6,538 nt of DNA. Origin: an uncultured Lysobacteraceae bacterium (GTDB taxonomy: Bacteria > Pseudomonadota > Gammaproteobacteria > Xanthomonadales > Xanthomonadaceae). The position numbers and the translations under genes are program-made. The stretch covers positions 1 to 6,538 of the forward strand of contig CAMLSB010000106.1 of the NCBI GenBank assembly GCA_946482565.1, given 5' to 3'. The notes below the pieces were generated by a model, which did not search any database, had not been told where the DNA came from, and saw only the letters and a list, made by a program, of their open reading frames with translations. Within the stretch, counting starts at the first letter, position 1. Each line of letters begins with the position of its first letter. Shown piece after piece: positions 1 through 6,538 of this stretch.

Positions 1-289
1 GGTTGTCGGCGACGCTGAGCTTGCGGAACACCGACGGTTCCTGCGGCAGGTAGCCGACGCCGCGCTTGGCGCGCAGGTACATCGGCTCGGCGGTGATGTC
101 CACGCCGTCGAGCGCGATGCGCCCGGCGTCGGCGGGCACCAGGCCCACGATCATGTAGAAACAGGTGGTCTTGCCGGCGCCGTTCGGGCCGAGCAGGCCG
201 ACGACTTCGCCGGCGTCGAGGGTGAGGCCGAAATCGCGGACCACCTCGCGCGAGCGATAGCGCTTGCGGAGGCCCTCGGCGACCAGCAT
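1..289 (-). CDS. lptB: LptB, LPS export ABC transporter ATPase (N-terminal part, runs off left edge)
   Basis: LptB is the cytoplasmic ATPase of the LptB2FGC complex, which extracts lipopolysaccharide from the inner membrane and feeds it to LptA. Only the first 96 codons are in the window. They begin MLVAEGLRKRYRSREVV and show a Walker A motif GPNGAGKTT at residues 34-42, followed by CFYMIVGL, and a Q-loop GYLPQEPSVFRKL with Q83. The signature motif, Walker B and switch histidine lie beyond the edge. The ATG at 289 shares its A with the lptA stop (TGATG), so translation is probably coupled. No strong Shine-Dalgarno is visible, only GC-rich sequence with an AGGG about 12 bases upstream. The Walker A and Q-loop alone would fit many ABC ATPases. 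The position directly after lptA and the residues around the Q-loop make LptB the clear choice. Confidence 0.95.
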   Translation of the reverse strand, partial: MLVAEGLRKRYRSREVVRDFGLTLDAGEVVGLLGPNGAGKTTCFYMIVGLVPADAGRIALDGVDITAEPMYLRAKRGVGYLPQEPSVFRKLSVADN

Positions 290-828
290 CAGGCGCCGCC
301 GCCCTGCGCCGACTTCGGCAGGATCCGCACCTTCACCTTGCCCGCGCCTTCGCCACCGCTCTCGACGTTGCCCGTCTTGAGGTTGTAGACCACGCGCTGG
401 CCGCTGAGCGAGCCGCGCGGATTGGTGATGCTGACGTTGCCGGTGAAGACGACGATCTCGGTCTTCAGGTTGTAGTCGACGTTGTCGGCGCGCGCGGACA
501 TCGGCGTGCCGTCGTCGAGTTCCTGCTTCAGCGCCACCGGGCCCCCGGTGAACACCGCGCGCGTCGGATCGCCGCCGGCCAGCGTGATGGTCGCGGCGCT
601 GGAAGTGATGTCGAGGCTGCCCTGGGTGATGTGGACGCCACCCGAGAGCTGGTTCACCGAATCGCCGGTGAGCGTGCCGGATTGCCGGCCGGCCTCGATG
701 TCCATCGGCTTCTGGCGGTCGCTGCTGCGCGCAAGCACGCTGGCCACGGGAAACGCGGCGGCGAGGGCAGCCAGCAGCATCCCGGCGAGCGGGACGGCGG
801 CGCGGCGGCGGGCGTCATTGCGGGACAT
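289..828 (-). CDS. lptA: LptA, periplasmic LPS transport bridge protein (OstA family)
   Basis: LptA oligomerises in the periplasm into the beta-jellyroll bridge that carries LPS from LptC to LptD at the outer membrane. The protein has 179 residues, close to the 185 of E. coli LptA. An N-terminal signal peptide is clear: basic MSRNDARRR, a hydrophobic stretch at about residues 12-30, and a likely cleavage site VLA|RS after residue 33. The OstA-type domain follows at about 41-165, with the typical ARADNVDYNLKT and SLSGQRVVYNLKTGNV repeats, then a short charged and glycine-rich tail. I chose the ATG at 828 because it gives a normal signal peptide. The upstream in-frame start at 873 adds 15 residues (MPASVTPSSPRYAPA) lying wholly within lptC and is less likely. 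The gene overlaps the end of lptC by 14 bases, and its stop overlaps the lptB start. Confidence 0.93.
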   Translation of the reverse strand: MSRNDARRRAAVPLAGMLLAALAAAFPVASVLARSSDRQKPMDIEAGRQSGTLTGDSVNQLSGGVHITQGSLDITSSAATITLAGGDPTRAVFTGGPVALKQELDDGTPMSARADNVDYNLKTEIVVFTGNVSITNPRGSLSGQRVVYNLKTGNVESGGEGAGKVKVRILPKSAQGGGA

Positions 829-1366
829 AGCGGGTGCGTACCTGGGACTTGAGGGTGTAACGCTTGCTGGCAAGGTCGGTTTCCAGCCCGCGACCGCTCA
901 GTATAGAGCCGGGCTGGGTAATGGTCACGAGCACCTGGGACACCGCGAGGTTGCGGTCGGGGTAGACGTTCAGCTGTTCGGTGGCCATGCCCACCTTGCG
1001 CTCGCCGGGCGGGCTGGCGACCACGACGTTGCCGTCCAGCCGCAGTTCCTTCCCGTCCGGGGAAATCCAGCCCTGGCGCGAACTCACGCGCCAGTAGCGC
1101 TGCTCGCGGTCCGGCAGCAGGAAGACCGGGGTGGCCATGCGCATGCTGCGCTCGTCCGGATTGCGCAGCATCTGCGGCGCGCGCAGGGTGAACGATTCCT
1201 TGCCCTGCTCGTCGAGCGCGACCAGTTCGAAATCGTGCAGCACGTAATCGGGGCGGCCGTTGCCGGCAACCACCGGCAGTTCCTCGGCGGACTTGTGCCA
1301 GATCGCCCAGCCCGAGGCCAGCGCGGCCACGAGCAGGAGCAGGGTGGCGACGATGCGGCCGTTCAA
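815..1366 (-). CDS. lptC: LptC, inner-membrane LPS export protein, TTG start
   Basis: LptC is a bitopic inner-membrane protein that takes LPS from LptB2FG and passes it to LptA. The product has 183 residues (E. coli 191). One N-terminal membrane segment lies at about residues 5-23 (IVATLLLLVAALASGWAIW). A periplasmic jellyroll domain follows, with the family-typical PDYVLHDFELVALDEQGK, then FTLRAPQM, then SGRGLETDLASKRYTLKSQV near the C-terminus. There is no ATG or GTG near the expected N-terminus; the next such codons upstream lie deep in kdsC. The TTG at 1366 gives M(L)NGRIVATLL right before the membrane segment and overlaps the kdsC stop as TTGA, a 4-base coupling overlap. The start is inferred, while the identity is secure from sequence and operon position. 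The far longer upstream extension of this frame is antisense-like shadow within kdsC. Confidence 0.9.
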   Translation of the reverse strand: MNGRIVATLLLLVAALASGWAIWHKSAEELPVVAGNGRPDYVLHDFELVALDEQGKESFTLRAPQMLRNPDERSMRMATPVFLLPDREQRYWRVSSRQGWISPDGKELRLDGNVVVASPPGERKVGMATEQLNVYPDRNLAVSQVLVTITQPGSILSGRGLETDLASKRYTLKSQVRTRYVPQ

Positions 1367-1920
1367 CGCAGCAATCCCGCGAGGCGATCCTGCGCGGCGA
1401 GGAGGAGGTCGCAGAATTCGCGCGCCGCGCCCTCGCCGCCGCGGGCGCGACTGCGCCAGTGCGCCTGTTCGAGCGCGAGCGGATGCGCGTCCGCCGGTGC
1501 GGCGGCCAGGCCGGCGCCGCGCATCGCGGCGAGATCGGCCAGGTCGTCGCCCATGAACGACACTTCGGCCATGCGCAGGCTGCGCTCCAGCGCCAGCGCC
1601 TGCACGAACGCGAGCTTGTCGCCGACTTCCGAATGGCATTCTGCGCCGAGCTCCGCCGCGCGCCGCGCGGCCACCGCGCCGGGGCGCGCGGTGATGAACG
1701 CGACCGCGATCCCGGCGCGGCGCAGCAACGCCAGGCCTTGGCCGTCGCGGACATGGAAGGCCTTGGTTTCGCCGCCGTTCGCGTCGAGGTACAGGCGGCC
1801 ATCGGTCAGCGTGCCGTCCACGTCGAAGCAGGCGAGGCGGACCAGCGCCGCGCGTTCGCGCACTTCGGCGGTGCAGCCGGCGAGGGGGTCGAAGCCTTGG
1901 CCGTCGATGCCGGGACCCAC
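1363..1920 (-). CDS. kdsC: KdsC, 3-deoxy-D-manno-octulosonate 8-phosphate phosphatase
   Basis: KdsC removes the phosphate from Kdo-8-phosphate to give Kdo, the sugar linking lipid A to the LPS core. It belongs to the HAD superfamily (C0 type, tetrameric). The 185-residue protein (E. coli 188) shows all motifs: motif I CFDVDGTLTDG with nucleophile D33 and acid/base D35, motif II FITARP at 75-80, motif III lysine in GDKLAF (K102), and motif IV MGDDLADL with D125/D126. The HVRDGQGLALL stretch (56-66) and the C-terminal GGEGAAREFCDLLLAAQ tail (161-177) are typical KdsC features. The start is GTG at 1920, two bases after the kdsD stop. A second GTG at 1863 is possible and would shorten the protein by 19 residues, but the longer form matches family length better. 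Its stop overlaps the lptC start. Confidence 0.95.
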   Translation of the reverse strand: MGPGIDGQGFDPLAGCTAEVRERAALVRLACFDVDGTLTDGRLYLDANGGETKAFHVRDGQGLALLRRAGIAVAFITARPGAVAARRAAELGAECHSEVGDKLAFVQALALERSLRMAEVSFMGDDLADLAAMRGAGLAAAPADAHPLALEQAHWRSRARGGEGAAREFCDLLLAAQDRLAGLLR

Positions 1921-1922
1921 GT

Positions 1923-2918
1923 TCAGACCACCCGCGCGCGGAGGAGGTCGTGGATGTTCAGCGCGCCGACCACGCGCAGCGCATCGTCCACGACCAGCAG
2001 CGCGTTGATCTTGTGGTCTTCCATCATCCGCGCCGCCTCGACGGCGAGCGCGTCGCTGCCGATGGACTTGGGCGTGCGCGTCATCACGGCATCGATGCGC
2101 GTGCCGCGCAGGTCGACCGCGGCATCGTCCAGGCTGCGGCGCAGGTCGCCGTCGGTGTACAGGCCGAGCAGGCGGCCGTCGTCGTCGACCACGGCGGTCA
2201 TGCCGAGGCGCTTGCGGCTCATCTCCACCAGCGCCTCGCTCAGGGTCGCGCCGGCATGCACGCGCGGGATCTCGTCGCCGGAATGCATGACGTCGGTGAT
2301 GTGCAGCAGCAGGCGGCGGCCGAGGCTGCCGGCGGGGTGCGAACGCGCGAAGTCGTCGGCGGTGAAGCCGCGCGCCTCGAGCAGCGCGACCGCGAGCGCG
2401 TCGCCGAGCGCGAGCGCGGCGGTGGTGCTGGTGGTCGGCGCGAGGTCGAGGGGGCAGGCTTCGGCCGGCACGCTGACGTCGAGGTGGATGTCGGCGGTCG
2501 TCGCCAGCGTCGACTCCGGGCGCCCGGTCATCGCGACCAGCGCGTTGCCCTGGCGCTTGAACACCGGCAGCAGCATCAGCAGTTCGTCGGTCTCGCCCGA
2601 GTAGGAGAGGGCGAGGACGGCGTCGTCGTCGGTGATCATGCCCAGGTCGCCGTGGCCGGCTTCGCCCGGATGCACGTAGAAGGCGGGCGTGCCGGTGGAG
2701 GCGAGGGTGGCGGCGATCTTGCGGGCGACGTGCCCGGACTTGCCCATGCCGATGCAGACGATCCGGCCCCGGCAGGCGAGAAGCAGGCGGCAGGCGTCGG
2801 TGAACGCACCGTCGATCCGGCCGGCGAGCGCGGCCAGGCCCTGGGTCTCCACCTCCAGCACGCGGCGGCCGCTGGCGGCGAAATCGAAATCGTCTGGAAT
2901 CTGGGCCGCGGCTGGCAT
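1923..2918 (-). CDS. kdsD: KdsD, arabinose-5-phosphate isomerase (SIS + two CBS domains)
   Basis: KdsD interconverts D-ribulose-5-phosphate and D-arabinose-5-phosphate, the first step of Kdo and hence LPS synthesis. The protein has 331 residues (E. coli KdsD 328). The sugar-isomerase (SIS) domain occupies about residues 40-200, with GMGKSGHVARKIAATLASTGTP, the HPGEAGHGDLGM stretch, SYSGETDE and APTTSTTAALALGDALAVALL. K60, E112, E153 and H194 line up with the key residues K59, E111, E152 and H193 of the E. coli enzyme. Two CBS domains follow at about 209-267 (with TDGDLRRSL) and 277-331, ending HDLLRARVV. The ATG at 2918 gives a start equivalent to E. coli (FDF...GRRVLEVE). No good Shine-Dalgarno is visible. 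It is the first gene of the kdsD-kdsC-lptC-lptA-lptB run, transcribed away from ibaG. Confidence 0.96.
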   Translation of the reverse strand: MPAAAQIPDDFDFAASGRRVLEVETQGLAALAGRIDGAFTDACRLLLACRGRIVCIGMGKSGHVARKIAATLASTGTPAFYVHPGEAGHGDLGMITDDDAVLALSYSGETDELLMLLPVFKRQGNALVAMTGRPESTLATTADIHLDVSVPAEACPLDLAPTTSTTAALALGDALAVALLEARGFTADDFARSHPAGSLGRRLLLHITDVMHSGDEIPRVHAGATLSEALVEMSRKRLGMTAVVDDDGRLLGLYTDGDLRRSLDDAAVDLRGTRIDAVMTRTPKSIGSDALAVEAARMMEDHKINALLVVDDALRVVGALNIHDLLRARVV

Positions 2919-2938
2919 CGGGGCGATCGGGCTTCGGC

Positions 2939-2944
2939 TAGACT
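2939..2944 (+). promoter_or_regulatory. Candidate -10 box for ibaG-murA
   Basis: TAGACT on the plus strand matches the sigma-70 -10 consensus at four of six positions and is preceded by GGC. It would put the transcript start near 2951, about 60 bases before ibaG. The matching -35 position (about 2916-2921, CATCGG) is poor and falls over the kdsD start codon. It would overlap the opposing candidate promoter for kdsD, so the two operons could compete for polymerase. The call is weak. Confidence 0.25.
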
Positions 2945-2953
2945 GGAGTGCCG

Positions 2954-2959
2954 ATTTTA
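2954..2959 (-). promoter_or_regulatory. Candidate -10 box for the kdsD-lptB operon
   Basis: In the 92-base divergent gap, the minus strand reads TAAAAT here, five of six matches to TATAAT, in the most AT-rich spot of an otherwise GC-rich region. Transcription would start near 2947, leaving a leader of about 29 bases before the kdsD ATG. No convincing -35 box sits 16-18 bases upstream (the sequence there is roughly CGGGGA), so this is a weak prediction. Confidence 0.3.
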
Positions 2960-3000
2960 CGCGACTTTCCCGCGACTCCCCGATGAACGACGCACGATGA

Positions 3001-4503
<1,503 letters not shown>

Positions 4504-4513
4504 GGCATCGATC

Positions 4514-4537
4514 AGCCGACCATGGGTCGGCTCTACC
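4514..4537 (-). repeat. GTAG-type REP palindrome (SMAG-like)
   Basis: The plus strand carries AGCCGACC (4514-4521), a 3-base loop ATG, and GGTCGGCT (4525-4532), a perfect 8-bp stem. Read on the minus strand, the hairpin is headed by GGTAG: GGTAGAGCCGACC, then a short loop, then GGTCGGCT. A GTAG tetranucleotide at the foot of an imperfect or perfect palindrome is the hallmark of the REP elements described in Stenotrophomonas (SMAG) and of substrates of REP-associated tyrosine transposases. Only one copy is in the window, so repetitiveness cannot be shown here. It lies between the convergent murA and DUF3108 genes, a usual REP position. There is no T-tract, so intrinsic termination is doubtful, although it may protect the mRNA 3' ends. 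Confidence 0.65.
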
Positions 4538-5276
4538 GGATGGACCTGAGCTTCAGGTCCATCTCGTCCTTGCCGTCGCGTCGCTGCAGGATGCGCGCGG
4601 GCACCGGCAGGCCGTCCACGACCCAGATGATCTGTTCCTTGCCGTTGTCCGAACGCGCGACCTTGGTGGCCGCCTGCGCCTTGCCGCCGACCTCGACGGA
4701 TTCCTTGCCGACGACGCGGTAGTGCAGGTCGCGCGCGCTGCCGTTGTCGACCATGCGGTAGTCGAGCGACTTGCCCGCGGCGACGTCGCGCGGGATGGCG
4801 AGGTTCACCAGCATCGCATCGAGGTCGCCGTCGCGCAGGGCGACGGGGCCGCTGCGGTCGGGCTTCACGTCGCCGCTCCAGCGCGCTTCGCGGCTGTTCC
4901 AGTCGTACGTGGCCTGCCGGCTGTTCTTCTTGATCAGCAGCGACGAGCTGTCGTCGTTGGACAGCGGACGCCACGTGCCGCCGTTCGCGGCGAACGTGGT
5001 GCGCTGGCTGAGCGTCGCGACGGCGCTGTCGATCTGCAGGCGATAGTTCCAGCGATCGCCGCCGGCGGGGGCCAGCGTCATCGTTCCAATGCCGCCGATG
5101 CCCATGTAGGAAACTTCGTAGGTGGCGGTGAACGGCTTGAGCTGCGCAGGCGTGGCCTGCGCCGACGCGGCGGCAAGGGCGACACCCGCGGCGAGCGGGA
5201 GGAGCCTGCCGCGCAGCCTGCTGGCGGCGGGCCTGGCGATGGCGGTCATGTTCCGAAACATCGAGTTCACGGTCAT
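4533..5276 (-). CDS. Exported DUF3108 domain protein, function unknown
   Basis: The 247-residue protein resembles the DUF3108 family of secreted proteins; no function is established that I know of. A signal peptide is visible: basic residues up to R24, a hydrophobic core at about 25-38 ([14 protein letters not shown]), and a likely cleavage AQA|TP after residue 41. The mature part starts [25 protein letters not shown], the typical opening of the family, and continues with beta-rich sequence to a C-terminus with [29 protein letters not shown]. There are no cysteines in the mature part, no lipobox and no obvious catalytic motif. The ATG at 5276 is chosen because GAAGG sits 7 bases upstream; ATGs at 5261 and 5249 are also in frame and would leave a more ordinary signal peptide. 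It follows the purN stop by 10 bases. Its stop codon TAG is part of the GTAG of the REP palindrome. Confidence 0.85.
   Translation of the reverse strand: MTVNSMFRNMTAIARPAASRLRGRLLPLAAGVALAAASAQATPAQLKPFTATYEVSYMGIGGIGTMTLAPAGGDRWNYRLQIDSAVATLSQRTTFAANGGTWRPLSNDDSSSLLIKKNSRQATYDWNSREARWSGDVKPDRSGPVALRDGDLDAMLVNLAIPRDVAAGKSLDYRMVDNGSARDLHYRVVGKESVEVGGKAQAATKVARSDNGKEQIIWVVDGLPVPARILQRRDGKDEMDLKLRSIR
4539..4563. terminator. Perfect 11-bp inverted repeat, possible terminator or 3'-end hairpin
   Basis: GATGGACCTGA (4539-4549) and TCAGGTCCATC (4553-4563) are exact reverse complements separated by the 3-base loop GCT. The hairpin lies 1-2 bases beyond the REP palindrome and inside the last codons of the DUF3108 gene (MDLKLRSI). 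For murA transcripts it is a strong stem about 35 bases after the stop codon, but no U-run follows (TCGTCCTTGCC), so classic intrinsic termination is uncertain. It could act as a 3' stabiliser or in Rho-linked ending. The stem itself is directly visible; the function is inferred. Confidence 0.4.
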
Positions 5277-5286
5277 CCGGGGGCCT

Positions 5287-5937
5287 TCAATCGAGCGTGG
5301 AGCCTAGTGCCAGCGGCGTAAACAGGGCATGACCGTCCAGTTCCACGGTCTCGTCCCGTTCAGCGATGCGGCCCGCGACGGCCAGGCGCAGCACGCCGAC
5401 GAGCAGCGGATGTTCGATCCCCAGCACGCGCGCGGCCAGCGAGTCGGCGGTGTCGCCCGGGAGCACGGGCACGCGGGCCTGCGCGATCACCGCGCCTGCG
5501 TCGAGTTCCGGCACGACGAAATGGACGCTGGCGCCGTGCTCCACGTCGCCGGCGGCAATCGCGCGCGCGTGCGTGCGCAGGCCGCGATGCGAGGGCAGCA
5601 GCGAGGGGTGGATGTTGAGCACGCGGCCGCGGAAGCGCGACAGGAACGCGTCGCCGACGATGCGCATGTAGCCGGCGAGCACGATCCAGTCGGGGCGCGC
5701 GGCGGCGACGGCGTCGGCGATGTCCGCATCGAACGCGGCGCGGTCCGGGTAGCTTCGTGCATCGCGCGCCCAGGCCAGTTCGGGGGCGACGCGCGTCAAT
5801 GCGACCGCATCGGGACGGTCGCCGAACACGCCGACGACCTCCGCATCGAGCCGGCCGCCGGCGATTGCATCCAGGATCGCCTGCAGGTTGCTGCCGCGCC
5901 CGGAGGCGAGCACGGCGATGCGCGGAAGCGCGGCCAT
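5287..5937 (-). CDS. purN: PurN, phosphoribosylglycinamide formyltransferase
   Basis: PurN transfers a formyl group from 10-formyltetrahydrofolate to GAR, the third step of de novo purine synthesis. From the ATG at 5937 it has 216 residues (E. coli 212). It shows the N-terminal nucleotide-binding ASGRGSNLQAI (11-21), AGYMRIV (88-94), and the catalytic set N108 and H110 in VLNIHPSLLPSHRGLRTH, with D146 in SVHFVVPELDAGAVI. These correspond to E. coli N106, H108 and D144. The frame is open upstream to an ATG-like start at 5967, but that would add ten residues (MAASACASAE) lying inside purM. The 5937 start fits the family and lies one base after the purM stop (TGAAATG), so translation is likely coupled. 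Confidence 0.97.
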   Translation of the reverse strand: MAALPRIAVLASGRGSNLQAILDAIAGGRLDAEVVGVFGDRPDAVALTRVAPELAWARDARSYPDRAAFDADIADAVAAARPDWIVLAGYMRIVGDAFLSRFRGRVLNIHPSLLPSHRGLRTHARAIAAGDVEHGASVHFVVPELDAGAVIAQARVPVLPGDTADSLAARVLGIEHPLLVGVLRLAVAGRIAERDETVELDGHALFTPLALGSTLD

Positions 5938-5938
5938 T

Positions 5939-6538
5939 TCAGCCGATGCGCACGCGCTCGCCGCCACCGGCCGCGGCGACGACTTCGCCGATGCGGCGAT
6001 GGGCCAGGCCGAGCGCGTCGAGCTCGCGCTCCACGCCCGCGGCGTCGGCGGGATCGAGCACCAGCACGAAGCCGACGCCGCAGTTGAACGTGCGCCACAT
6101 CTCCTCGCGCGACACCGCGCCTTCGCGCTGCAGCCAGTCGAACACCGGCGGCAGCGCGATCGCGGACGCCTCGATGTCGAGGCCGAGGCCGTCGGGCACG
6201 ACGCGGATGATGTTCTCGGTCAGGCCGCCGCCGGTGATGTGCGCCATGCCATGGACCGATGCGCGCTGCGCGCCGCGCAGCAGCGACAGGATGGGCTTCA
6301 CGTAGATCCGGGTCGGCGCCATCAGCGCGTCCGCGAGCTTCGCGCCGCCGATGTCGAGGTCGGCCGGGCGGCCGGCGCGGTCGTAGATGCGGCGCACGAG
6401 CGAGTAGCCGTTCGAATGCGGGCCGCTGGAGGCGATGCCGACCAGCACGTCGCCGGCGCGCACGCCCGCGCCGTCGAGCAGCTCCGACTTCTCGACCGCG
6501 GCGACGCAGAAGCCGGCGAGGTCGTATTCGCCCGGCGG
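5939..6538 (-). CDS. purM: PurM, phosphoribosylformylglycinamidine cyclo-ligase (C-terminal part, runs off right edge)
   Basis: PurM closes the imidazole ring, turning FGAM into AIR with ATP, the fifth step of purine synthesis. The last 199 residues are present; the N-terminus lies beyond the right edge and the frame is open at 6538 (PPGEYDLAGFCVAAVEKSELLDGAG). Family landmarks are the YDLAGFCV and VEKSELLDG stretch, GIASSGPHSNGYSLVRRIY, the LMAPTRIYVKPIL segment, HITGGGLTENIIRVVP and MWRTFNCGVGFVLVL. These match the E. coli protein closely in order and spacing. The final residues GGERVRIG end one base before the purN start. An apparent start at 6463 is a GTG coding for valine within the gene, not a true start. 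The promoter and first half are outside the window. Confidence 0.97.
   Translation of the reverse strand, partial: PPGEYDLAGFCVAAVEKSELLDGAGVRAGDVLVGIASSGPHSNGYSLVRRIYDRAGRPADLDIGGAKLADALMAPTRIYVKPILSLLRGAQRASVHGMAHITGGGLTENIIRVVPDGLGLDIEASAIALPPVFDWLQREGAVSREEMWRTFNCGVGFVLVLDPADAAGVERELDALGLAHRRIGEVVAAAGGGERVRIG

Noticed and set aside
829..873. Longer start of lptA at 873
   Set aside because: The extra 15 residues come from within lptC and would push the basic n-region away from the N-terminus. The ATG at 828 gives a normal signal peptide.
482..2008. Open plus-strand frame of 508 codons opposite lptA, lptC and kdsC
   Set aside because: It is antisense to three confidently identified genes, with biased Arg/Ala/Ser composition and no motif.
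5938..5967. Longer start of purN at 5967
   Set aside because: It would lie inside the purM coding end and add ten residues not found in the family. The ATG at 5937 right after the purM stop fits better.

Overview
The window is a stretch of core, housekeeping chromosome from a high-GC Gram-negative bacterium. The LPS-transport and Kdo genes show that it has an outer membrane with lipopolysaccharide. The wording of the proteins (for example the LptB N-terminus MLVAEGLRKRYRSREVV and a purM-purN-DUF3108 cluster) and a GTAG-headed palindrome of the kind described in Stenotrophomonas point to the Xanthomonadaceae/Lysobacteraceae (Lysobacter, Luteimonas or Stenotrophomonas-like). The family is an inference from memory; no search was possible.

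Left part (1-2918, minus strand): a tightly packed operon read right to left, kdsD-kdsC-lptC-lptA-lptB. KdsD and KdsC carry out the first and third steps of Kdo synthesis. LptC, LptA and LptB are the inner-membrane tether, periplasmic bridge and ATPase of the LPS export machine. Every junction is a 2-nt gap or an overlap, and kdsC and lptC appear to use GTG and TTG starts. lptB runs off the left edge.

Middle (2919-4503): a 92-base divergent intergenic region separates kdsD from a plus-strand pair, ibaG (BolA family) and murA (first committed step of peptidoglycan synthesis). murA has all its key catalytic residues.

Right part (4504-6538): murA converges on a minus-strand cluster read right to left, purM (N-terminus off the right edge)-purN-DUF3108 gene. 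PurM and PurN act in de novo purine synthesis. The third product is an exported protein of unknown function that appears to be translationally linked to purN. The convergent junction holds two adjacent hairpins: a GTAG-type REP palindrome whose GTAG contains the stop codon of the DUF3108 gene, and a perfect 11-bp inverted repeat inside the last codons of that gene.

No RNA genes, CRISPR arrays, insertion sequences or phage genes were seen, and no gene-free stretch exceeds 300 bases. I found no evidence of a new biological system. The observations worth a second look are the hairpin pair, the non-ATG coupled starts, a ladder of mini-ORFs before ibaG, and the DUF3108 gene behind purN.
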